A stretch of 64,000 bases of DNA from Clostridium swellfunianum (lineage in GTDB: Bacteria; Bacillota; Clostridia; Clostridiales; Clostridiaceae): positions 3,822,501-3,886,500 of the forward strand of contig NZ_JAMOFV010000006.1 in the NCBI RefSeq assembly GCF_023656515.1. Direction: 5' to 3'. The translations under genes were made by a program, and so were the position numbers. Positions 54,473 to 62,497 of this stretch are shown here, piece by piece. Each line of letters begins with the position of its first letter. The first letter of the stretch is position 1. The notes under the pieces are model-generated. The model was not told the DNA's origin and did no database searches. It saw nothing but the letters and a program-made list of their open reading frames with translations.

Positions 54473-55750
54473 TTAAGCGGGCTCGCTTAATCCGGCTTCG
54501 GAAGCTAAAATTTTAGCGAATTTTAATCTTCCTTCAACCATTCTAGTTACCAGCATAGAACATACCGTATTTCCTGTAGAATTTAATAGAGTAGCAGGAG
54601 CATCTATGATTGTACTTATTACTGCTATTATAGGAAGGACTTCTGGAGGGAAGCCATAAACACTTATTATAAGCATTTCACCAATCATTCCTCCTCCCGG
54701 GATTGCGCCCATTACTGCACCTACTAGAAAGGCAGTAAAAATTATAGATAATGCTGATTTTAAGTCCGTCATACTATAGCCAAATAAACCAAATAAGAAG
54801 GTTACTTTCAATACACCACCTATTACTGAGCCATCTTTATGAGTATTTGCGCCAAGTGGAATTACAGTTTCTGCAATATCTTTTGTTACGCCCATTTTTT
54901 TTACGTACTCAAGGTTAACAGGTATGCAGGCTGCACTTGAGCAGGTTGCTAAGGCTGTTATAGATGGAGTTATGGCATTTTCCCAGAAAATCTTTATTCC
55001 TTTTTTTCCGCCAGCAATGAAAGCATAAAGAGTAAATAGTCCCAAATATACCACAACGGTTAATATTAAATATAGTAAAAAGGATTTTAGATAGCCTTGA
55101 AGGATTTGTGGGCCAAGTTGTCCTACTACAGAAGCAAAATAGCAGCCAAGACCTATTGGAGCATAGTACATTATTATATCAACAAGCTTCATCATTACAC
55201 TGGCTCCAGCATCCAGAAATTTTGCAAGAGGCTGTGCCTTTTCCTTAACCATGGCAATTGCCGAACCAAGGCCTACAGAAAATACTATAAGCTGAAGCAT
55301 ATTTTTTCTTGAAAATAAGCTTATAAAATCCGATACTGTAAAGGTATTAACAAGCTGCTTTAAAAAACCAACTTTCTCTGTGCTTTGAGTACCTTCAGCA
55401 GCTTTGGACATTAGGGCTTTAATAGCTGAAGTATCAATTCCATTTGTAGGATTCATAATTAAGGCTCCAATAAAACTTATAACAGCAGTTAAAAGGGCTG
55501 TGCTTGTGAACACTATAAATATTGCAGCGAGTATTTTGCCAAGCCTTTTCATGCTAACCATGTTGCCAATTGCTGAAGTAACACTGAAAAACACTAGTGG
55601 AACAATAATCATAAACATCAAGTTTAGAAATAAATCACCAAGCGGCTCAACTATAGATGCTTTAGGACCAACAATTGCGCCGACTAAGCCTCCTATAATT
55701 ACAGAACTGAGAAGTATTAAAGAAGATTTGTAAGATTTTAATAAATTCAT
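54473..55750 (-). CDS. Dicarboxylate/amino acid:cation symporter (DAACS family)
   Basis: A 425-residue membrane transporter with about eight helices and two re-entrant loops. The first, serine-rich re-entrant loop reads ATCSSAACIP, and the NTHKDGSVIGG segment replaces the usual NMDGT motif of glutamate carriers. DAPATLLNSTGNTV is present near the C-terminus. The motif changes suggest a substrate outside glutamate/aspartate, for instance another dicarboxylate or small amino acid. It uses Na+ or H+ gradients. A candidate operator palindrome lies upstream; MurE is encoded further upstream on the same strand. Confidence 0.88.
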   Translation of the reverse strand: MNLLKSYKSSLILLSSVIIGGLVGAIVGPKASIVEPLGDLFLNLMFMIIVPLVFFSVTSAIGNMVSMKRLGKILAAIFIVFTSTALLTAVISFIGALIMNPTNGIDTSAIKALMSKAAEGTQSTEKVGFLKQLVNTFTVSDFISLFSRKNMLQLIVFSVGLGSAIAMVKEKAQPLAKFLDAGASVMMKLVDIIMYYAPIGLGCYFASVVGQLGPQILQGYLKSFLLYLILTVVVYLGLFTLYAFIAGGKKGIKIFWENAITPSITALATCSSAACIPVNLEYVKKMGVTKDIAETVIPLGANTHKDGSVIGGVLKVTFLFGLFGYSMTDLKSALSIIFTAFLVGAVMGAIPGGGMIGEMLIISVYGFPPEVLPIIAVISTIIDAPATLLNSTGNTVCSMLVTRMVEGRLKFAKILASEAGLSEPA

Positions 55751-55781
55751 TTTTTACCCTCCTGTATTTCTCTGAGGTACA

Positions 55782-55800
55782 TAACAATTATTAATTGTTA
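55782..55800. promoter_or_regulatory. Palindrome upstream of symporter gene
   Basis: TAACAATTATTAATTGTTA is a perfect 9+1+9 palindrome in the 71-bp gap between the murE stop and the symporter start. Possible operator for the symporter; not T-flanked like a terminator. Confidence 0.4.
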
Positions 55801-55821
55801 CGCCTCCTGTACACTGAATAT

Positions 55822-57276
55822 TTATCTGCTAAAGTATTTTCTAGCAACTTCTCTATCATCGAAATGTATAATGTTATCTCCAAGAATCTGATAAGTTTCA
55901 TGACCTTTTCCTGCAATAATCACCACATCACCGGAATTTGCCTTGCCTAAGGCAGTATATATAGCTTCCTCCCTATTTTCGGACTTTATATAGTCACAAT
56001 TGGTCTTTAGAATTCCTTGCTCTATTTCATCAATAATTGCTGCAGGGTTTTCATTTCTCGGATTATCAGAAGTTATAACTACAAAATCAGAAAGCTTTCC
56101 TGCTATGTCTCCCATTATAGGGCGTTTAGAGGTATCTCTATTACCGCCGCAGCCAAATACAGTAATTACTTTTCCTCTTGCTATATCCTTCATGGATTTT
56201 ATTATATTCTCGAGGCTGTCAGGAGAGTGGGCATAGTCTACAATAGTCAAAATTTCTTTATCATTTGCTATTTTTTCTATTCTTCCGGGCACCCCAGTAA
56301 TATTCTTTAATCCTTCAATTATTTCCTCCAGTTCTAATCCTGACAAATAGCATATACCTATGGTTGCTAAAGCATTATAAACGCTGAATTTTCCCGGAAC
56401 ATTAAATTTTACATTTTTAATCTGGCTTTTAAAGCTTAAGGAAAACTCTATAAAATTTAGACCGTAAACTATATCAAAGGCTTTAAAATCTGCAGCGCGT
56501 TCTATACCATAGGTGAAAACTTCTCCAGAGGCTGTCTCTATTATTTCTTTTGAAACTGGATCATCAATATTAGTTAGAGTTTTTTTGCACTTTTTAAAAA
56601 GCTTAAGCTTTGCATTCTTATAGTTTTCCATGGTTCCATGCTCTTCAAGGTGATCCTGTGTCAAATTTGTAAAGGCGCCAATGTTAAAATCACATTCATA
56701 AACTCTTCCTTTATCAAGAGCTGAGGAGGTAACCTCCATAACTACATCAGAGCCTCCGGCCTCAGATATCTCCTTAAAGGACGCTTGAAGCTCAATTGAG
56801 TCTGGAGTAGTAGGATTAAGCTTTTCTGTTTTAAGCTCCTTGTCTCCTACTTTATTTTCAATAGTACCAATAATTCCTGTCAATCTTCCTGCGTTCTCTA
56901 AGACCTTATAAACAAAATAGGTTACCGAAGTTTTACCGTTAGTTCCTGTTATTCCAATTAGATTAAATTTTTTAGAAGGCTCTCCAAAATATATATTTGC
57001 TATGCTTGCCATAGCTTTTTTCGAGTCCTCCACTTTAATAATTGTAACTTTTGCTGGTACCTCTTCTATATCATGCTCAATAACCAAAGCAACTGCACCA
57101 TTTTGAATAGCAGCGGAGGCATAAGAGTGCCTATCAACATTTCTATTTCTCACACAAATAAAAAGAGAGTTGGATAATACTTTTCTTGAATCCCAGCCTA
57201 TATTATTGATTTCAATATTATCGCTTCCTTGAATAATCTCGTAGGTTAAGCCTTTTAGTAGTTCGTTTAATTTCAT
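55822..57276 (-). CDS. murE: UDP-N-acetylmuramoyl-tripeptide synthetase, meso-DAP type
   Basis: A 484-residue Mur ligase. The ATP-binding GTNGKTS is at 111-117, the central domain has DLTQDHLEEHG-like residues (NLTQDHLEEHG), and the substrate motif DNPR near residue 400 indicates meso-diaminopimelate as the added residue. It is cytoplasmic and builds the peptidoglycan stem peptide. The start is at 57276 because AGGAGG lies 7 nt upstream; the longer frame would begin before that site. It is unlinked here to other mur/fts genes. Confidence 0.93.
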   Translation of the reverse strand: MKLNELLKGLTYEIIQGSDNIEINNIGWDSRKVLSNSLFICVRNRNVDRHSYASAAIQNGAVALVIEHDIEEVPAKVTIIKVEDSKKAMASIANIYFGEPSKKFNLIGITGTNGKTSVTYFVYKVLENAGRLTGIIGTIENKVGDKELKTEKLNPTTPDSIELQASFKEISEAGGSDVVMEVTSSALDKGRVYECDFNIGAFTNLTQDHLEEHGTMENYKNAKLKLFKKCKKTLTNIDDPVSKEIIETASGEVFTYGIERAADFKAFDIVYGLNFIEFSLSFKSQIKNVKFNVPGKFSVYNALATIGICYLSGLELEEIIEGLKNITGVPGRIEKIANDKEILTIVDYAHSPDSLENIIKSMKDIARGKVITVFGCGGNRDTSKRPIMGDIAGKLSDFVVITSDNPRNENPAAIIDEIEQGILKTNCDYIKSENREEAIYTALGKANSGDVVIIAGKGHETYQILGDNIIHFDDREVARKYFSR

Positions 57277-57411
57277 ATTTTTACCTCCTGAACATGCAGA
57301 AATCACTTTTATAGTAGTATTATAGTATAATAAAATGCAATTTTTATTGCTTAAAATGGTTAATACATTGCTAAAGGTGCTATAATTAATTAATAAAATG
57401 GAGGTGTTGTT

Positions 57412-58326
57412 TTGGAAGATAATGCTTTGATTAAGATTAAAAGAGGTTATCTAAATGAAGATTTTAGATTCTTTCACTTAAAAGATAAGAAAGCTGAAGA
57501 GCATGCTTTTCACTATCATGATTTTAACAAGATAGTAATTTTTATTTCAGGGAATGTAACCTACGCAATTGAAGGCAAGTATTATAAGCTTAGGCCTTGG
57601 GATATTCTTTTTATTAGCAGCAAAGAGGTACATAAGCCTATTATAGATTCAAGTGAGTACTATGAAAGAATTATAATTTGGGTGGATTCTAGCTTTCTAG
57701 AACATCAGAGCACTGATGAAAGTGACTTGCGTTCCTGCTTTTATTTAGAAGTTAAAGAGAAATCCAATTTGTTTCGTTTAACTGCTGAAAATTTAAATAT
57801 AGTTAAAGAAACTTTATATTCTCTGGAAAAAGCAATAAGAGACAATGAGTTTGGAAGTAAGGTGCTTCAAAATGCATACTTTATTCAGTTGATAGTCTAT
57901 CTTAATAGGTTCATGCTTAAAACTAAATTAAATAGAGAAGAAAAGGATGTTCAGTACGACGAAAGAATAGTTAACATACTAGCATATGTTAACGAGAATT
58001 TAAGTGGAGATTTATCTGTTGAGTGGATTGCCTCAAAATTTTATATAAATAGATACTACTTAATGCACAACTTTAAAAGCGAAACGGGCTATACTCTACA
58101 TAATTATATACTTCAAAAGAGACTTGCCAAGGCAGCAGAACTTATAAAAAAAGGCGTTCAAGCATCAAGTGTTTCAGAACAGTGTGGATTTAAGGATTAT
58201 TCAGGTTTTGTAAGAGCTTTTAAGAAAAACTTTGGATTGTCACCTAGGGAATATTATAAGGCTATTAAAGATTTGCAGCAGCACTATGGAAAAAAGGACA
58301 TTGTAGAATATCCTTTCAGAGAATAA
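57412..58326 (+). CDS. AraC-family transcriptional regulator
   Basis: A 304-residue protein with a TTG start after GGAGGTG. The N-terminal cupin (about 15-100: EEHAFHYHDFNKIVIFISGNVTYAIEGKYY) senses a ligand. The C-terminal AraC DNA-binding domain has two helix-turn-helix units (LSVEWIASKFYINRYYLMHNF and VSEQCGFKDYSGFVRAFKKNFGLSPREYY). The target is unknown; murE is divergent and the small gene/PlsC lie downstream. A separate promoter precedes the latter. Confidence 0.9.
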   Translation: MEDNALIKIKRGYLNEDFRFFHLKDKKAEEHAFHYHDFNKIVIFISGNVTYAIEGKYYKLRPWDILFISSKEVHKPIIDSSEYYERIIIWVDSSFLEHQSTDESDLRSCFYLEVKEKSNLFRLTAENLNIVKETLYSLEKAIRDNEFGSKVLQNAYFIQLIVYLNRFMLKTKLNREEKDVQYDERIVNILAYVNENLSGDLSVEWIASKFYINRYYLMHNFKSETGYTLHNYILQKRLAKAAELIKKGVQASSVSEQCGFKDYSGFVRAFKKNFGLSPREYYKAIKDLQQHYGKKDIVEYPFRE

Positions 58327-58360
58327 AAAAAGAAAAATTTCCATTAATGTTGCTAAACTA

Positions 58361-58369
58361 TGGTATAAT
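58361..58369 (+). promoter_or_regulatory. Extended -10 promoter for the small ORF and plsC
   Basis: TGGTATAAT (TG-n-TATAAT) lies 37 bp before the 46-aa ORF. No good -35 is seen at 17 bp, as usual for extended -10 promoters. Confidence 0.6.
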
Positions 58370-58405
58370 ACTCCTTATATAAATTAGAAGATGGGGGGAT
58401 AAATA

Positions 58406-58546
58406 ATGGCCAGAACTGAACTATTAGAGTATGATATTGCTTTAAGTGAAAAGTACTGGGGAATGGAAATTGGTAGAAATCTGATGGAAGCTACAGAAAC
58501 GGATATGCTATGGCATTATTATTTTAACAATATGGAGATGAGCTAA
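58406..58546 (+). CDS. 46-residue small protein of unknown function
   Basis: The frame encodes 46 residues (starts MARTELLEYD, ends NNMEMS) and is acidic with many aromatic residues and methionines. It has the strong binding site ATGGGGGGAT 5 nt before the ATG, and its own promoter. The stop TAA is 2 nt before the plsC ATG, and the plsC binding site lies inside its end, so the two are translationally coupled. No signal or membrane segment is evident and I do not recognise it. A control role for PlsC would be inference. Confidence 0.7.
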   Translation: MARTELLEYDIALSEKYWGMEIGRNLMEATETDMLWHYYFNNMEMS

Positions 58547-58548
58547 AA

Positions 58549-59268
58549 ATGATTCGAACAATGATATGGTTTATATGGTTTTGGGTGTCGTTAATTTTCA
58601 CCATACCTTTCCTTTTATGGGTAAAGATATTGGAAAAGCAAGGTAAGGAACAAGAAAGAATTAAAATTGTACATAAGGTAACAAGTCTTTGGGCAAGGTT
58701 AGTTATAAATTTAAGTGGAGCAAAGGTTACTGTAGAAGGTGCAGAAAATTTGCCTGAGGGACCTGTTGTTTTTATAGGTAATCATCAAGGGAATTTTGAT
58801 ATACCGATTCTTATATCCTTTATTGACAAGCCTAAAGCTTTCATAGCCAAAATAGAAACCTCAAGGCTTCCGTTTGTAGCATCCTGGATGCGACAGATGA
58901 GGTGCGTTTTTATGGATAGAAAAGATATTAGGCAGTCTATAACCGCAATAAATCAAGGTGCAGAGTATTTAAAGCAAGGCTATTCAATGGTTATTTTTCC
59001 TGAGGGTACTAGAAGTGGCAGCAAAGAAATGGGGGAATTCAAGGCTGGCAGCTTTAAGCTTGCTACAAAAGGTAATGTACCTATTGTTCCTGTTGCTATA
59101 AATGGATCTTACAATATCATGGGAAAGAAAAGCTTGATAATTAAGCCTGCAGATGTGAAGGTGACAATATTGAAACCTATAGAAACGAGCAATCTGTCAA
59201 AGGAAGAGGTTAAGGGTTTGCACGATAAAGTTTGCGAGCAAATCGGGGCTGTGATAAATAAAAAATAA
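58549..59268 (+). CDS. plsC: 1-acyl-glycerol-3-phosphate acyltransferase
   Basis: 239 residues. An N-terminal helix (about 5-25) anchors it in the membrane. The acyltransferase motifs are GNHQGNFD (HX4D, about 76-83), KIETSRLPFVASWM, FPEGTRSGS (near 146-154) and VPIVPVAINGS. It makes phosphatidic acid from lysophosphatidic acid and acyl-ACP or acyl-CoA. Normal length. Confidence 0.92.
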   Translation: MIRTMIWFIWFWVSLIFTIPFLLWVKILEKQGKEQERIKIVHKVTSLWARLVINLSGAKVTVEGAENLPEGPVVFIGNHQGNFDIPILISFIDKPKAFIAKIETSRLPFVASWMRQMRCVFMDRKDIRQSITAINQGAEYLKQGYSMVIFPEGTRSGSKEMGEFKAGSFKLATKGNVPIVPVAINGSYNIMGKKSLIIKPADVKVTILKPIETSNLSKEEVKGLHDKVCEQIGAVINKK

Positions 59269-59286
59269 AATAAACCTAGATAACTA

Positions 59287-59317
59287 TTGACTATCACCTT
59301 AGGGGATAGACTACCAT
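59287..59317 (+). promoter_or_regulatory. MerR-type promoter with operator dyad
   Basis: TTGACT (59287-59292) and TACCAT (59312-59317) are spaced by 19 bp. The near-perfect dyad CTATCACCTTAGGGGATAG (59291-59309) lies in the spacer. This is the known geometry of MerR-regulated promoters, and the MerR gene starts 19 bp downstream. Confidence 0.75.
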
Positions 59318-59335
59318 AGGTATGAGGTGATTAAA

Positions 59336-60217
59336 ATGCTTATTAAGGATATATGCGAACAATGCAAGGTAACTAAAAAAGCAGTTGAATACTATGAGCA
59401 GCAAGGTTTAATTTCTCCAAGAATTATGGAAAATGCTTATAGGTCTTATAGTGAAGAGGATGTTAATAAGCTAAAAGAGATATCAGTATTAAGAAAACTA
59501 AATATTAGTGTTACTGATATTAAAAAAATTATAGAAAGTACCAATAAAGAAGCTGCCATAGATAAATATAAGTATAAAATGGAACTTGAACTTGAAAGAT
59601 CTAGGGTAAGAATGCAGTGTCTAGAACAATTAGGTAAGGGCTACGATATTAGAAAAGCAGAAGAATATATAGATAAAAAAATACATAAGCAGTTCACTAT
59701 AAAAGAAAAGCTGCTTTATGCCTTTCCAGGAAGTTATGGAATGTATTTATGCGTGCATTTTGGACGTTTTCTTGATGAAACGGCAGATACGGAAGAAAAG
59801 CAGGAGGCATATAATAAGATTGTAGCTTACTTAGATAGTATTAAAAAAATAGAATTTCCAGGCGAATTAGAAAAGTATCTTGTTGATAATTTGGTAATTA
59901 CAAAGCAAGCCGATATGGAGAAAATTAATTCTTCATTAGTAGATGTGGTAAACAATATGGATTCATACTTGGAAGAAAATAAAGAGGTTATCGACAAGTA
60001 TTTAAGTTTTAGAAATTCTGAGGAGTTTAAAAATTCTGCAGCTTATAAGCTGCAGCAGTTATTGCTGCAATTTCAAAAAAGCAATGGATACTATGAGACT
60101 TTTATTGCAAACCTGAAGATACTAAGCGACTCTTATAGAGAGTATTGCAAAAGGCTTGAGTCTGCAAATAAAATATTTATGGAAAAGTATCCTAAAGCAA
60201 AGGATATGTATAGATAA
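59336..60217 (+). CDS. MerR-family transcriptional regulator
   Basis: 293 residues. The N-terminal winged helix matches MerR (LIKDICEQCKVTKKAVEYYEQQGLISPRI, then YSEEDVNKLKEISVLRKLNISVTDIKKII), followed by a coiled coil (about 75-110). The large C-terminal part (110-293) is helical and of unknown ligand type. The ATG at 59336 follows GAGGTG; a GTG at 59327 sits on the binding site. The upstream 19-bp spaced promoter with a dyad suggests autoregulation. The AAA ATPase gene 61 bp downstream may be a target. Confidence 0.88.
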   Translation: MLIKDICEQCKVTKKAVEYYEQQGLISPRIMENAYRSYSEEDVNKLKEISVLRKLNISVTDIKKIIESTNKEAAIDKYKYKMELELERSRVRMQCLEQLGKGYDIRKAEEYIDKKIHKQFTIKEKLLYAFPGSYGMYLCVHFGRFLDETADTEEKQEAYNKIVAYLDSIKKIEFPGELEKYLVDNLVITKQADMEKINSSLVDVVNNMDSYLEENKEVIDKYLSFRNSEEFKNSAAYKLQQLLLQFQKSNGYYETFIANLKILSDSYREYCKRLESANKIFMEKYPKAKDMYR

Positions 60218-60278
60218 TGTAGTAAAACATTATAATAGAATAATTTGATCGAGGAAATTCGGAGGATAGGTATTAATT

Positions 60279-61043
60279 ATGCTTAAAGGATATCAATTTT
60301 TACGAAGTATTGAACTCAACAAAAATAGCATAAGAAGCTTTAATACATATCCATTCTGTTTACCAGCAGTTAAAACCCTTTCAAACTTAGAGCTTCATCC
60401 TAAAGTAACCTTTATAGTAGGTGAAAATGGAACAGGTAAGTCTACAATTTTAGAAGCAATAGCAGCTTCCTACGGTTTTAATCCTGAGGGTGGGACTATA
60501 AACTTTAATTTTTCTTCTAAGGCTACACATTCAGAGCTTTATAACTATATAAAGCTTATAAGAGGAGTTGTAAGACCTAAGGACGGGTTTTTCTTAAGAG
60601 CAGAAAGCTTTTATAACGTTGCTACTAATGTAGATGAACTTAATAAAGAAGATATGAACAGAGGAGGACGGCAGCTTTATTCATCCTATGGAGGCATATC
60701 GCTTCATAATCAGTCCCATGGAGAGTCTTTCTTTTCATTAATTATGAATAGATTTGGCTCTGATGGCTTATATATCTTAGATGAACCTGAAGCAGCACTT
60801 TCCCCGGCAAGGCAGATGGCAATGGTTTCTAGAATTCATTACCTAGTTCAGAAGAGATGTCAGTTTATTATAGCTACACATTCTCCAATTATAATGTCAT
60901 ATCCTGATTCTACTATTTACGAGATAAAGGATTATATTAGAAAAGTAAACTATAAAGACACAGAGAATTATCAGGTGATGAAGACCTTTGTTAACAATAC
61001 GGATAAGATGCTTGATATTCTTATGAATACAGAATTGGACTAA
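60279..61043 (+). CDS. AAA-family ATPase (ABC-type, COG3910-like)
   Basis: 254 residues. Walker A is GENGTGKST near residues 48-56, signature-like SHGESFFSL near 147-155, and Walker B LYILDEPEAALSPARQ near 163-178. The histidine is in ATHSPIIMSYP. It is a soluble SMC/ABC-type ATPase without coiled coil, of unknown function. It lies after the MerR gene, possibly in the same unit, and is closed by a long bidirectional terminator. Confidence 0.88.
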   Translation: MLKGYQFLRSIELNKNSIRSFNTYPFCLPAVKTLSNLELHPKVTFIVGENGTGKSTILEAIAASYGFNPEGGTINFNFSSKATHSELYNYIKLIRGVVRPKDGFFLRAESFYNVATNVDELNKEDMNRGGRQLYSSYGGISLHNQSHGESFFSLIMNRFGSDGLYILDEPEAALSPARQMAMVSRIHYLVQKRCQFIIATHSPIIMSYPDSTIYEIKDYIRKVNYKDTENYQVMKTFVNNTDKMLDILMNTELD

Positions 61044-61093
61044 GCTGAAAAATATATTGATATTTTTATATTTGTAACTTAAATAAAACATAT

Positions 61094-61145
61094 AGAATAA
61101 AGCTAAAGCGGAGGGTATACCTCCGCTTTAGCTTTATTCTATATT
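61094..61145. terminator. Bidirectional terminator between convergent genes
   Basis: A 20-bp perfect stem, AGAATAAAGCTAAAGCGGAG and its complement (61094-61113, 61121-61140), with a 7-nt loop. A-rich and T-rich flanks on the two sides let it terminate both the ATPase and the reverse-strand MFS gene, whose stop codon it overlaps. Confidence 0.9.
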
Positions 61146-62365
61146 AACTCATTTCTTCTCTTAAGAACGCCATAAAGTGCTATAGCTGTTATTGAGCAAA
61201 GTAGAGCACAGACACCAACAAAAGAATATCCAGCTTTCATGCCCATTACAAGTCCGCTTTCTATACCATACCAACCAGTATAAATATTTTTGAATAAATC
61301 GATTATAGCTCCAACTAAAAAGTTACCTATTACGCTGCCTATACCCATCATTGTTACAGTAAAACTTACCGCTGTATCACTATCCTTTGGGTAACGCTTG
61401 GCTAAAAGTGCCATTACAGTAGGGTATATTGGCGCAATTCCTGCTCCAGCAAGAGCAAACAAAAGTGCCCCGCTTTCACCAATTAATATTCCTAGTAAGG
61501 TTAAGATACCAGATGCAGCAGAAAAAATAATAACTGATTTAGTAAAGCCAATCTTGTCTGTAAGTGGACCGAGAAATAATCTAGATAAGGTAAAGGTTAA
61601 GAAGAAGGCTGATAGAAGCTTCGAAGCAGCTGCTATATCCCAGTTGTAAGCTTTTTCAAGAAAGTTAACAAGCCAACCTCCAACTGAAAGCTCAGAAATT
61701 ACACCAAAGGATAAAATAGCTACTATAAGCCAAGCAGCAGGATCTTTAAGAAAATCCTTGAAAGGTGTTCGCTCATCTTCTTTTATCTCATCCCCAGGAA
61801 GTTTTGTAAACAAGGCAAACATGAGAGGAAGCAGTGAAAGTGAAAGCATTACAAGGTACATACCATGCCAGCCAAGAGGTTTTCCTGAAACTTTCGTGGA
61901 CATAAGTACAGTTGCAAAAATGGGGGCGACTGTAGAGCTAAGTCCATAGAAAAAGTGAGATAAATTCATCATTGTTCCGGTGTTTTTAGTAAAAACTCTT
62001 GCAGCAAGTACACCAAGAGCGATTTCAAGAATTCCATTCCCTATATACATTAAAAAATAGGAAATAGAAAGCATAGGGTAATTTACAGATAAGAATATCA
62101 GTACTCCAGCAGATGCCATAGTTCCAAAGGCTAAGATGCTTGAAAACTTTATTCCATATTTCCTAGTTAAGAATCCAGTAAAGCTACATGCTAGAAGATA
62201 ACCTAAAGAATTAAAAGCCAAAAGCAGACCTACTTGAAGTTCGTTTAATGAAAAATCAGCCTGCATTCGAGGTATGGCAGGGCCTTTAATATTCTCCGAA
62301 AAACCGAATACCAAGAAGCCTCCAAATACTATTAGTAAAAGTAAATAATTATTCCTTTTGTCCAA
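61139..62365 (-). CDS. MFS transporter
   Basis: A 408-residue membrane protein with twelve predicted helices of the major facilitator superfamily. It has the loop-2 motif GFLTRKYGIKF (motif A variant) and a repeated LGPLTDKIGF in the second half. It resembles the FucP/sugar-type branch but the substrate is unknown. The start is set at the TTG at 62365, with GGAGGAA 6-7 nt upstream. The longer frame from 62422 also begins with TTG but has no binding site and would add a hydrophilic tail. Confidence 0.87.
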   Translation of the reverse strand: MDKRNNYLLLLIVFGGFLVFGFSENIKGPAIPRMQADFSLNELQVGLLLAFNSLGYLLACSFTGFLTRKYGIKFSSILAFGTMASAGVLIFLSVNYPMLSISYFLMYIGNGILEIALGVLAARVFTKNTGTMMNLSHFFYGLSSTVAPIFATVLMSTKVSGKPLGWHGMYLVMLSLSLLPLMFALFTKLPGDEIKEDERTPFKDFLKDPAAWLIVAILSFGVISELSVGGWLVNFLEKAYNWDIAAASKLLSAFFLTFTLSRLFLGPLTDKIGFTKSVIIFSAASGILTLLGILIGESGALLFALAGAGIAPIYPTVMALLAKRYPKDSDTAVSFTVTMMGIGSVIGNFLVGAIIDLFKNIYTGWYGIESGLVMGMKAGYSFVGVCALLCSITAIALYGVLKRRNELI

Positions 62366-62460
62366 ATCTGATTCCTCCGTAATACTAAAAAATCTAATAT
62401 TAACTTTAACATCCCCAAACAATTTTCACAAGCTGTGGATATAAAGTTGGTTTAGGTAAT

Positions 62461-62488
62461 ATAAAAGGATAGGCAAAAACCTATCCTG
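62461..62488 (-). terminator. Terminator for the ABC-exporter gene
   Basis: On the reverse strand AGGATAGG / CCTATCCT with a 6-nt loop is followed by TTTTATATT. Confidence 0.75.
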
Positions 62489-62497
62489 TGGTATCTA

